A stretch of 64,000 nt of DNA from Beijerinckiaceae bacterium (GTDB lineage Bacteria > Pseudomonadota > Alphaproteobacteria > Rhizobiales > Beijerinckiaceae), in contig JAPZSB010000001.1 in the NCBI GenBank assembly GCA_027531565.1, positions 1 to 64,000 on the forward strand, in the 5' to 3' direction. The notes beneath the pieces were generated by a model. That model saw only the letters and a program-made list of their open reading frames with translations. It did not search any database and was not told where the DNA came from. A program made the position numbers and the translations under genes. This document shows positions 53,016-60,695 of this stretch, in pieces; the first letter of the stretch is position 1; each line of letters starts with the position of its first letter.

Positions 53016-54856
53016 AGCGGGCGGCAGGCCTTTTCAAGCCAGGCCAGCGCGTCACCGGAAAGGCCTGGCGAGAGGGTATCAAGCACGCGGCGGTGATAGG
53101 CGTTGAGCCAGGCCCGCTCCTCTCGGGAGAGCATGGAGCGGATCACCGGGCGGGTGTCGATCGGACAGAGCGTCACGGTCTCGAAGCCGAGCATGCGGCG
53201 TTCGGCCCGGACGACATGCCGTTCCTCCACGATGACAAGGTTCTCGATCCGGATGCCGAAATGGCCCTCGCGGTAATAGCCCGGCTCGTTCGAGAGAATC
53301 ATCCCGGGCAGCAAGGTGGTGTGGCCCAGTTTCGAGATGCGCTGCGGCCCCTCATGGACCGAGAGGAACGACCCCACGCCATGGCCCGTGCCATGGTCGA
53401 AATCCTTGCCGGCCTGCCAGAGGAACTGCCGCGCCAGCGTATCGAGCTGCGCCCCGCTGGTACCCTGCGGAAACAGGGCGAGGGAGACGGCGATCATGCC
53501 CTTGAGCACGCGGGTATAGGCATCGCGCATGCCACGGGTAGACGTGCCCACCGCGATGGTGCGGGTGATGTCGGTCGTGCCGTCGCGATACTGGCCGCCG
53601 GAATCGATGAGGAACAGGCCCGGCGTGATCGGTCGGTTGGTGGCTTCGGTGACCCGGTAATGCGGCAGCGCGGCATTCGGGCCGGCCCCGGCGATCGAAC
53701 CGAAGGAGATATCGACAAGCTGCCCCGTTTCCGCGCGGAACCCCTCGAGCGCGATGGCGGCGTCGATCTCGCTGACCGGCCCCCGTTCCAGCGCGCCTTC
53801 CAGCCAATGAAGGAAGCGGACCATGGCGAGCCCGTCGCGGCGATGGGCCTGGCGCGCCCCCTCGATCTCGACCGGGTTCTTCGCGGCTTTCATCAGGGCC
53901 AGCGGGTCGGGGCCGGAATCGGCCTTGCCGCCGGCTGCCTGGATCAGCGCGGAGAGGCCGACCGGCGCGGTATCCTCGTCGAGGCGGATCCGGGCACCGG
54001 ATGCCGCGATCTGACGCAACCGCGTGCCGAGTTCGTGCCGACCGTCGCCGGGCGCCTCGTGCGGGGCAACAATCTCGGCGAGGCCGGACAGGCGGCGGGC
54101 GAGTGCAGGCTCGAGACGCGCGGGATCGACAAAGAGCGCCGGCCTGCCCTCGCGCGGCACCAGCGCGAAAGCCCGCAGGATCGGCAGATGCGGCACGTCG
54201 CCGGCGCGCAGGTTGAACAGCCAGTTCACCGACGGGCATTCGGATACGACGAGGGCATCGCATCTCATCTCGGCCAGCCGGGCCTGCAGGCGGGCGAGCT
54301 TTTCGGCAGTTTCCTCGCCGGCATAGGCGACCGGGTGGTCGATGACCGGCGTTGCCGGGGCCGGCGGCCGGTCCTCCCAGATGCCGGCAAAGGGATCGCT
54401 CTCCTCGGCCACGAGCGCGAACCCGCCTTCCGCGGCGGCATTCTCGAAACGCTTCAGACCGCGCGCGGTGAAGAGGGCCGGGTCATAGCCGATGCGCCAC
54501 CCGGCGCCTGCCTGCTGGCGGAGCCAGGCATCGGGCCCGGTTTCGGCCAGCGCGACGGGCTTGATGACCTTCCGGTCCAGTTCGGTCCGGGCCTGCGTGG
54601 TATAGCGGCCATCCACGAACAGGGCGGCCTTGCGCTTCAGGATGATCGCGAAGCCTGCGGAACCGGTGAACCCGGTCAGCCAGCCCAGCCGGTTCTCGCT
54701 GGCCGGGATGTATTCGCCCTGGAATATATCCGCCCGGGGCAGGAGCCAGCCGTCCAGCCTGCGCGATGCGAGCGCCTGGCGGAGGCGGTGGACGCGCTCT
54801 CCGGAAAGGTCGGCGCGGGATTCGGTCGAAAATTTCTGGATGACTGGGCGATTCAC
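53012..54856 (-). CDS. Xaa-Pro aminopeptidase (M24B, eukaryotic-type length)
   Basis: This 614-residue M24 metallopeptidase removes N-terminal residues before proline. It has two creatinase-like N-terminal domains (FTGSAGFAIILKRKAALFVDGRYTTQA near 50-80 is part of the first) and a pita-bread catalytic domain with metal ligands in FLIDSGGQYRDGTTDITRT, TGHGVGSFLSVHEGP and MILSNEPGYYREGHFGIRIEN. The three-domain length resembles eukaryotic APP1. It begins at a GTG. The gene starts a coupled operon with a Bcr/CflA transporter and amine oxidase. Confidence 0.93.
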   Translation of the reverse strand: MNRPVIQKFSTESRADLSGERVHRLRQALASRRLDGWLLPRADIFQGEYIPASENRLGWLTGFTGSAGFAIILKRKAALFVDGRYTTQARTELDRKVIKPVALAETGPDAWLRQQAGAGWRIGYDPALFTARGLKRFENAAAEGGFALVAEESDPFAGIWEDRPPAPATPVIDHPVAYAGEETAEKLARLQARLAEMRCDALVVSECPSVNWLFNLRAGDVPHLPILRAFALVPREGRPALFVDPARLEPALARRLSGLAEIVAPHEAPGDGRHELGTRLRQIAASGARIRLDEDTAPVGLSALIQAAGGKADSGPDPLALMKAAKNPVEIEGARQAHRRDGLAMVRFLHWLEGALERGPVSEIDAAIALEGFRAETGQLVDISFGSIAGAGPNAALPHYRVTEATNRPITPGLFLIDSGGQYRDGTTDITRTIAVGTSTRGMRDAYTRVLKGMIAVSLALFPQGTSGAQLDTLARQFLWQAGKDFDHGTGHGVGSFLSVHEGPQRISKLGHTTLLPGMILSNEPGYYREGHFGIRIENLVIVEERHVVRAERRMLGFETVTLCPIDTRPVIRSMLSREERAWLNAYHRRVLDTLSPGLSGDALAWLEKACRPL

Positions 54857-54982
54857 GGGGGAGCCTCGAACGTAGGCCCAAGCTTAGCGGCCTGCCGACG
54901 GCGCCACAAGGCTGTGCCCAGCCGGAGGGCACCCTGCGCAGAGCCGATTCATCGTGGCAAAGCCGGGGCAGATTGCGGCAAG

Positions 54983-55007
54983 AATATGCAAAATTCGCAC
55001 GCATATT
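54983..55007. promoter_or_regulatory. Inverted repeat AATATGC-N11-GCATATT
   Basis: Perfect seven-base arms AATATGC (54983-54989) and GCATATT (55001-55007) flank an 11-base spacer in the 314-base gap between the divergent aminopeptidase P and small-protein genes. The arms are AT-rich in a GC-rich context, which is typical of an operator. The remaining gap has a TTGACG at 55089 that may be a -35 element for the small genes. The binding protein is unknown. Confidence 0.4.
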
Positions 55008-55170
55008 AATCATTTGTGACTTGGATCTGCATTTAGCGCATGTCTCGGTTGCGCCTGCATCCCTTGCTGCGATGCAACAAAGGTCTACATTGACGCTCAA
55101 GGCAGACGGCAATGGCCGGATGCGGCGGTCCAGACCTCCGGGTGCAGGACCCCAACCACAGGAGACGACA

Positions 55171-55410
55171 ATGGCTAGCCTGACTTTTTCGAACGCGCTG
55201 CTCCCGCTCGGCGGTACCGATACGGCGGAGAAGGTCGAAGCCAATTCCCGCGGCTTCTTCGCCCGCCTCATGGACGCCATGGTGGCCAGCCGCCGCCGCG
55301 CCGCCGAACGCGAGATCGCCCGGCTGGAGCTGGTCTATGGCTTCAAGCTTCGCCCCGATACCCAGACGGATGCCGAACTGGCGACGAAAGATCTCCCCTT
55401 CGTCCGCTGA
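55171..55410 (+). CDS. Small hypothetical protein
   Basis: I do not recognise this 79-residue protein. It has a short N-terminal segment (LTFSNALLPLGG) and a basic amphipathic helix (RLMDAMVASRRRAAEREIARLELVYGFKL), with no signal peptide. AGGAGA precedes the ATG with good spacing. It lies 29 bases upstream of a 41-residue gene and shares terminators with it, so the two probably form a small operon. The helix resembles those of DUF1127-like proteins, but this is not an assignment. Confidence 0.7.
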   Translation: MASLTFSNALLPLGGTDTAEKVEANSRGFFARLMDAMVASRRRAAEREIARLELVYGFKLRPDTQTDAELATKDLPFVR

Positions 55411-55439
55411 ACGCACCCTCCAAAACAAGGAACATTGCC

Positions 55440-55565
55440 ATGATCATGGCCTTCATCACCAACGTCTACGCCAAGACCGTCCTGTTCATCGAAGCTCTCC
55501 GGGAGGGCGCGGAACTGCATCGCCAGATGCGCCGCCAGAACCCGAACGCCTTCGGCCACGAGTAA
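55440..55565 (+). CDS. 41-residue hypothetical protein
   Basis: A complete short gene starts at ATG 55440 after AAGGAA and ends TAA at 55563-55565. The product begins MIMAFITNVYAKTVLFIEAL, which is a hydrophobic/amphipathic helix, and continues with REGAELHRQMRRQNPNAFGHE. It lies 29 bases after the 79-residue gene and right before two strong terminators. The pattern (hydrophobic helix then REGxELRR) is typical of tiny alphaproteobacterial proteins of unknown function. Good signals make it likely real. Confidence 0.6.
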   Translation: MIMAFITNVYAKTVLFIEALREGAELHRQMRRQNPNAFGHE

Positions 55566-55572
55566 CAGACTG

Positions 55573-55612
55573 GGGCGGCCGGCCGGGTCCGACCGGTGGC
55601 CGCCCGGTTTTT
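55573..55612 (+). terminator. Rho-independent terminator 1
   Basis: GGGCGGCC (55573-55580) pairs with GGCCGCCC (55598-55605), extended by GGCCGG/CCGGT-type pairs inside, and is followed by GGTTTTT. It lies eight bases after the 41-residue gene. Confidence 0.8.
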
Positions 55613-55654
55613 CCGATCCGACGCGCCCTGCCTCCCGGCGCGCGAGACCCCATA

Positions 55655-55678
55655 AGCCCCGCTCCGGCGGGGCTTTTT
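55655..55678 (+). terminator. Rho-independent terminator 2
   Basis: AGCCCCGC (55655-55662) and GCGGGGCT (55667-55674) form a perfect eight-base stem with a TCCG loop and a five-T tail. It lies between the small-protein operon and the convergent prmA gene, 43 bases after the first terminator. Confidence 0.88.
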
Positions 55679-55694
55679 CGTGCAGGGATGGCGG

Positions 55695-56717
55695 TCAGAG
55701 GTGGCGGGGCTTGGCGCCGCCGCGCCGCATCAGCAGGCTGGCCCAGCCTTCAAGATGACGTCGCGCCACGAGGTGGAAGCCGAAGGCGCGGTATTTCGCC
55801 AGAATGCCCGGCACATCCGGCAGCAGCAGGCCGGAAAGGATCAATTCCGCTCCCGGAGCGGTCGCGGCGGCGATTTCCGGCGCAAGGCCGCGCAGCGGGC
55901 GCGCAAGGATATTGGCGAAAACGAGCGTGTAGGCTCCTTTTGCACGCAGATCAGGATGGTTGAGCCCGCGCGCGACGACCGGCCGGACATGCGGCCCCAC
56001 GCCGTTCAGGCGGGCATTCGCCCGGGCGATGCGCACCGAATCCGGGTCCATCTCGCCCGCCCAGACGAAATCGCGCGTGATGCGGGCTGCTGCGAAGGCG
56101 AGAACGCCGGTTCCGGTGCCGATATCGACGATGGCTTCGCGCGAGCCGAAAGCGACGCGACGCGGCTTGCGGCGCTTCACCCAGTCCTCGAAATGGAGGA
56201 GACAGCCACGCGTGGTGCCGTGATGGCCGGTGCCGAAGGCGAGCGCAGCCTCGATCTCGATATTGATCCGGTTCGGGGCGAGGCGGGCGCGATCATGCGC
56301 GCCATGCACGGTGAAGCGCCCGGCATCGACCGGCTTCAGCCCTTCGAGCGCAGTGGCGATCCAGTCCTGCGCGGCGATGCTCTCGAAGGTGAGGGCGGCA
56401 CCGGCTTCGGGGCCGGCAATCCCCGCCACCAGCGCCCGGATCCCGGCCTCGTCCGGTGCTTCGCCGAAATGCAGCTCGACCAGCCAGGGCAAAGCCTGAT
56501 CCGGCAGGAGCGTGCCCATCGCGCCCTCGCGGAAGGCTTCCTGCCGCTTCGGCCGCGGCACGGCGACGGGCAGGGCATCGGCTTCCGGCATCTCGAAGGC
56601 CGAGGCGGCGAGTTCCTCCGGCTCGAACAGCTCCGACAGCGCATCGGCGATCCGCGTGGCGCGGGCTTCATCGGTGATCAGGCGGGCGAGGATGGTGGCG
56701 GTGGTCGGCATGGTCAT
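55695..56717 (-). CDS. prmA: Ribosomal protein L11 methyltransferase
   Basis: PrmA trimethylates lysines of ribosomal protein L11 using SAM. The 340-residue protein has an N-terminal substrate domain and a catalytic domain with NIEIEAALAFGTGHHGTTRGCL, the SAM loop VDIGTGTGVLAFAAAR and FANILARPLRGLAPE (the NxLA motif). It is longer at the N-terminus than the E. coli enzyme, as in other Alphaproteobacteria. It converges with the small-protein operon. Confidence 0.93.
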   Translation of the reverse strand: MTMPTTATILARLITDEARATRIADALSELFEPEELAASAFEMPEADALPVAVPRPKRQEAFREGAMGTLLPDQALPWLVELHFGEAPDEAGIRALVAGIAGPEAGAALTFESIAAQDWIATALEGLKPVDAGRFTVHGAHDRARLAPNRINIEIEAALAFGTGHHGTTRGCLLHFEDWVKRRKPRRVAFGSREAIVDIGTGTGVLAFAAARITRDFVWAGEMDPDSVRIARANARLNGVGPHVRPVVARGLNHPDLRAKGAYTLVFANILARPLRGLAPEIAAATAPGAELILSGLLLPDVPGILAKYRAFGFHLVARRHLEGWASLLMRRGGAKPRHL

Positions 56718-56770
56718 GCCGCAGCCTTACGACAGGCCGGGGCGGTTTGGCGAGGGGGGATCGCATCGGG

Positions 56771-56857
56771 CCCCTCACCCTGCCTCGGGCCTTGCCCTCG
56801 GCTTCCCTCTCCCCGGCGGGGAGAATTCAACGGCGCGAAGCGTCGGCGGGTGAGGGG
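56771..56857. repeat. REP-like nested palindrome
   Basis: Perfect ten-base outer arms CCCCTCACCC (56771-56780) and GGGTGAGGGG (56848-56857) enclose an inner perfect palindrome TCTCCCC-GGC-GGGGAGA (56808-56824). Interspersed elements of this CCCTCACCC...CTCTCCCC composition are common in alphaproteobacterial intergenic regions. It lies between prmA and uvrD, so it may also act as a structured RNA end or insulator. A single copy is visible here. Confidence 0.7.
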
Positions 56858-56866
56858 GAACCTGCC

Positions 56867-59272
56867 TCACCCCGCCTGGACGAAGCTGTCGATCACCATC
56901 TTGCGGCCGGCCTTGTCGAAATCGACGGTCAGCTTGTTGCCATCGACCTCGGCGACGGTGCCGGGGCCGAACTTGAGATGGAAAACGCGGGCGCCGGCAT
57001 CGAATTTCGACGGGCTGCCGGTGGAGGAGGCAAGGACGCGGCCTTCGATCAGGGCCGGGCCGCCGCGACGTCCGGGATCCTGCGGGGCGGCGGAGGGGCG
57101 GAAGCCGGCCTGGCTCGCCGCCTGCGCGCGCTGCCAGCCGGGGGTGGAATAGCTCGAACCCTGGAAAGGCTGCACCTTGTCGAAGCGGCTGCCGCCGCCC
57201 CCGCCATAGCCGCCGCCATAGATCTGGCGCTGCTGGCTGCCATAGGTGCCCTGTCCCTCCATCACCTCGACATGCTCGGCGGGCAGCTCATCGATGAAGC
57301 GGGAGGGAATGGCGGCCTGCCAGAGGCCGTGGATGCGGCGGTTGGTGGCGAAGAACAGCCGCGCACGCCGCTTGGCGCGGGTGAGACCGACATAGGCGAG
57401 ACGGCGTTCCTCCTCCAGCCCCGCCTTGCCCTGGTCGTCGAGGGCGCGCTGATGCGGGAAGACGCCTTCCTCCCAGCCTGGCAGGAACACGGTCTCGAAT
57501 TCGAGACCCTTGGCGGCATGGAGCGTCATGATCGAGACGCGGTCGCTCGAATCGGACGAGGCTGCATCCATCACCAGCCCGACATGTTCAAGGAAGCCGG
57601 CGAGATTCTCGAATTCCTCCATCGACCGGACGAGTTCCTTCAGGTTCTCGAGCCGGCCGGCGGCATCGGCCGAGCGGTCCTTCTTCCACATGTCGGTATA
57701 GCCGGATTCCTCCAGCACCAGTTCCGCCAGTTCGTGATGCGGCATCGTCTCGACCTGGCCGGACCAGCGCGAGAAACTGGCCATCAGCTCGCGCAGGGTC
57801 TGGCGCTGCTTCGGCTTCAGCTCCTCGGTTTCCACCAGCACGCGCGCGGCCTGCATGAGCGGCACGCGTTCGGCGCGGGCATAGCCATGCAGGACCGTGA
57901 GCACGGCATCGCCGATGCCACGCTTCGGCGTGTTGATGATCCGCTCGAAGGCGAGGTCATTGGCCGGCGAGGCGACGCATTTGAGATAGGCGAGGGCATC
58001 GCGGATCTCGGCGCGCTCGTAGAAGCGCGGGCCGCCGATCACGCGATAGGGGATCGCGTTGGTGATGAAGCGTTCCTCGAATTCGCGCATCTGGAACGAG
58101 GCGCGGACGAGAATGGCCATCTCGTCAAGGGCATGGCCCTTGCGCTGGAGCGATTCGATCTCGTCGGCGATCTGGCGGGCTTCCTCCTCGGAATCCCAGG
58201 CGCAGGCGACGGTCACCTTGTCGCCCGACTCGCCTTCCGTGAAGAGTGTCTTGCCGAGCCGGCCCTCGTTCTTCTCGATCAGGCGTGCGGCGGCGCCAAG
58301 GATGTGCCCGGTCGAACGGTAGTTCCGTTCCAGCCGGACGACGGTGGCGCCCGGGAAATCCTTTTCGAAACGGAGGATGTTGTCGACCTCGGCCCCGCGC
58401 CAGCCATAGATCGACTGGTCATCATCGCCGACGCAGCAGATGTTGCGCCTTCCCTGCGCGACGAGGCGGAGCCAGAGATACTGGGCGACGTTGGTATCCT
58501 GATATTCGTCGACGAGAATATAACGGAATCTGTCCTGATACTGCGCGAGGATTTCCGGATTGTCGCGGAAGAGCCGGATCGTCTCGAGCAGCAGGTCGCC
58601 GAAATCGACCGCATTCAGCGTCTTCAGCCGGTCCTGGTAGAGGCCGTAGAGTTCGGCGCCGCGCCCGGCAAAGCCGATGGATTCTCCGGCGGAAACCTTG
58701 TTCGGCGCCAGCGCCCGGTTCTTCCAGCTGTCGATCTGGTTCGCCAGGACGCGGGCCGGCCAGCGCTTGTCGTCGATATCCTCGGCCTGCAGGATCTGCT
58801 TGATCAGGCGGATCTGGTCATCCGTGTCGAGGATGGTGAAATCGGGCCGGAGATCGACCACTTCGGCATGGCGGCGCAGCAGCTTCGTGCCGATGGCGTG
58901 GAACGTGCCGAGCCAGGGCATGCCCTCGGCGACCGCGCCGACGAGATGGGCGATGCGCTCCTTCATCTCGCGCGCGGCCTTGTTGGTGAAGGTCATCGCG
59001 AGGATCTCGTTCGGGCGGGCCCGGCCGGTGGCGATGATATGGGCGATCCGGCTGGTCAGCACCTTGGTCTTGCCGGTGCCGGCGCCGGCGAGCACGAGAA
59101 CCGGCCCGTCCACCGCCTCCACCGCCCGGAGCTGTTCCGGGTTCAGGCCGCCGAGATAGGCGGCCGGGGCTGCCGCGGCACGGGCACGCGCCGCCAGCCC
59201 GCCGGGCTGCGGCTGCGGTTTCGGGGCCGGCTCGGCGGAGGACCAGCTATCGAGCGAGAACGGATCGGACAA
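56867..59272 (-). CDS. uvrD: UvrD/PcrA-type ATP-dependent DNA helicase
   Basis: This 801-residue superfamily 1A 3'-5' helicase unwinds DNA in nucleotide-excision and mismatch repair. Motifs seen in order: Q region (LNPEQLRAVEAV), Walker A AGAGTGKT (62-69), DEYQDTN (motif II), DDDQSIYGWRGAE (motif III), RLERNYRSTGHIL (motif IV), MTLHAAKGLEFETVF (motif V) and YVGLTRAK (motif VI). The C-terminal end has a Tudor-like RNA polymerase-binding segment (GARVFHLKFGPGTVAEVDG). The TTG start gives MSDPFSLDSW; an ATG alternative would be internal. Confidence 0.93.
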   Translation of the reverse strand: MSDPFSLDSWSSAEPAPKPQPQPGGLAARARAAAAPAAYLGGLNPEQLRAVEAVDGPVLVLAGAGTGKTKVLTSRIAHIIATGRARPNEILAMTFTNKAAREMKERIAHLVGAVAEGMPWLGTFHAIGTKLLRRHAEVVDLRPDFTILDTDDQIRLIKQILQAEDIDDKRWPARVLANQIDSWKNRALAPNKVSAGESIGFAGRGAELYGLYQDRLKTLNAVDFGDLLLETIRLFRDNPEILAQYQDRFRYILVDEYQDTNVAQYLWLRLVAQGRRNICCVGDDDQSIYGWRGAEVDNILRFEKDFPGATVVRLERNYRSTGHILGAAARLIEKNEGRLGKTLFTEGESGDKVTVACAWDSEEEARQIADEIESLQRKGHALDEMAILVRASFQMREFEERFITNAIPYRVIGGPRFYERAEIRDALAYLKCVASPANDLAFERIINTPKRGIGDAVLTVLHGYARAERVPLMQAARVLVETEELKPKQRQTLRELMASFSRWSGQVETMPHHELAELVLEESGYTDMWKKDRSADAAGRLENLKELVRSMEEFENLAGFLEHVGLVMDAASSDSSDRVSIMTLHAAKGLEFETVFLPGWEEGVFPHQRALDDQGKAGLEEERRLAYVGLTRAKRRARLFFATNRRIHGLWQAAIPSRFIDELPAEHVEVMEGQGTYGSQQRQIYGGGYGGGGGSRFDKVQPFQGSSYSTPGWQRAQAASQAGFRPSAAPQDPGRRGGPALIEGRVLASSTGSPSKFDAGARVFHLKFGPGTVAEVDGNKLTVDFDKAGRKMVIDSFVQAG

Positions 59273-59401
59273 CGACTTGCTTCACATCTTGGCGAAAGGC
59301 TGAATGCCGCCCTCTGCCTTCGGAACCCTGCTATATGCGTGATTCGTAGCATAAGTCAGGGCCGCGTTCATGCGGCCAATTGCGTCCGGCAGGGGACAGG
59401 C

Positions 59402-59899
59402 TCACCGGCTGCCGGCGATTCCGGGCCAATGGCCATCGGCCCGGCTGATATTGCCGGCCATGTCCTTCTCCCATTCCGCCTTCACCGAGAGATCGTAGTT
59501 CAGATAGAGCCGGCCGTTTTCGATCCGCCAGGCCAGGGGGTCGCCCTTCGCGGTGTAGCCCTGCGCCACGGCCCAGGCGCAATAGCCGCCATAGGCAGGC
59601 GCGAACATTTCAGGCCGGGCCGAAAAGGCCTGCCGGTTGGCCTCGCTGGCGAAGTACCAGTCCACGCCGGCATGGCGGAGACGGAGGTCGGGCCGGCCCT
59701 CGCGCGGCTGCCCCTCCCGGAAATAGGCCACGGCATCATACCCGCCGAGCGCGACGCCCGGTTTCAGCTCCGTGTCGATCGCCGCCGGACGGCTGGCCCA
59801 GGGCATCATGGCTGCGACGCGTGGCGAGAGGGCGGTTGCCGCCAGCGCACCAGCGCCGGCTGCAAGCCCGAGAATGACCAGAAATCGCCGACGCATCAT
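59402..59899 (-). CDS. YHS-domain exported protein
   Basis: This 165-residue protein starts with a basic, possibly twin-arginine-like signal (MRRRFLVILGLAAGAGALAATAL) and contains a YHS domain: GYDAVAYFREGQPREG, then YFASEANRQAFSARPEMFAPAYGGYCAWAVAQG. YHS domains are metal-linked modules often in copper or cation-handling proteins, so a periplasmic metal-binding role is possible. GGGAG precedes the ATG at 59899 (or 59896). It is divergent from the DUF1993 gene, and the two may share a promoter region. Confidence 0.8.
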   Translation of the reverse strand: MMRRRFLVILGLAAGAGALAATALSPRVAAMMPWASRPAAIDTELKPGVALGGYDAVAYFREGQPREGRPDLRLRHAGVDWYFASEANRQAFSARPEMFAPAYGGYCAWAVAQGYTAKGDPLAWRIENGRLYLNYDLSVKAEWEKDMAGNISRADGHWPGIAGSR

Positions 59900-60089
59900 G
59901 CTGCTCCCTATTGCCGGGATGATGCGCCCATGCCCCGCCCACGCCAAAGCCACGTTCTCGTGAGGCGCCGGAGGGGTCGCTTCGCGCGAGCCGGAACGGC
60001 TGTGCAATCCCCTTGCGATGCATCCCGAGATGCGCGATGCCATGGATGATTGCCCCGCTGCCCGGTGGCCCCCCCGCGAAGGAAATTCC

Positions 60090-60596
60090 ATGTCGACCAT
60101 GACCACGACCGGCCTGACCACGCTCGGCCAGACGCTCGATGCCCTTGTCCGCATCCTCGACAAGCTGGCCACCCATGCCGAGGCCCGGAAGGTCGAGGAA
60201 GCCGTCTATCTCCAGGCCCGGCTCTACCCGGACATGTTCGCCTTCACCCGGCAGATCCAGATCGCCTGCGATTTCGCCAAGGGCGCCGCGGCGCGGATGG
60301 CCGGGCAGGACGTGCCGAGCTGGGCCGACGAGGAAGCCAGCATCGCCGATCTCAAGGCGCGGGTGGAGCGGACGAAGGCCTTCATCGCGGCAATCGACCC
60401 CGCGCTCTATGCCGGTTCGGATACGCGCATGCTCAGGATCAAGCTCGGCCGCAATGCCCCGGAACTCGAAATGGCCGGGCAGGATTACTTCGCGAAAATC
60501 GTGCTGCCGAATTTCTTCTTCCACGCCTCCATGGCCTACGCGATCCTGCGCCATTGCGGCGTGGACCTCGGCAAGGGCGATTTCCTGAACCGCTGA
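60090..60596 (+). CDS. DUF1993 family protein
   Basis: This 168-residue cytosolic protein matches the DUF1993 family, thought to be a DinB-like four-helix bundle: LTTLGQTLDALVRILDKLATHAE, the YPDMFAFTRQIQIACDFAKGAAARM segment, ERTKAFIAAIDP and a C-terminal FFFHASMAYAILRHCGVDLGKGDFL that is diagnostic. Function is unknown. The ATG at 60090 has AAGGAA five to seven bases upstream; open frame extends to 60018 but without a ribosome-binding site. Confidence 0.85.
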   Translation: MSTMTTTGLTTLGQTLDALVRILDKLATHAEARKVEEAVYLQARLYPDMFAFTRQIQIACDFAKGAAARMAGQDVPSWADEEASIADLKARVERTKAFIAAIDPALYAGSDTRMLRIKLGRNAPELEMAGQDYFAKIVLPNFFFHASMAYAILRHCGVDLGKGDFLNR

Positions 60597-60621
60597 TGGG
60601 CCTGATCGATTGACTTTGACG

Positions 60622-60644
60622 TTAGGTCAGCCATGCTGACCAAA
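60622..60644. promoter_or_regulatory. Palindromic operator before the GlcD-type dehydrogenase
   Basis: Seven-base arms GGTCAGC (60625-60631) and GCTGACC (60635-60641) flank CAT, with additional TT/AA pairs at 60622-60623 and 60643-60644. TTGACT and TTGACG lie just upstream (60610, 60616). Many lactate and glycolate oxidase genes are controlled by GntR/FadR-type regulators (LldR, GlcC) binding palindromes near TGGTC...GACCA, so such control is plausible. No regulator gene is in the window. Confidence 0.45.
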
Positions 60645-60695
60645 ACGGAAGGCGGAGCCGTCGTGTAACCGCCAACAGCAAGGGAAGAAGCCCCC

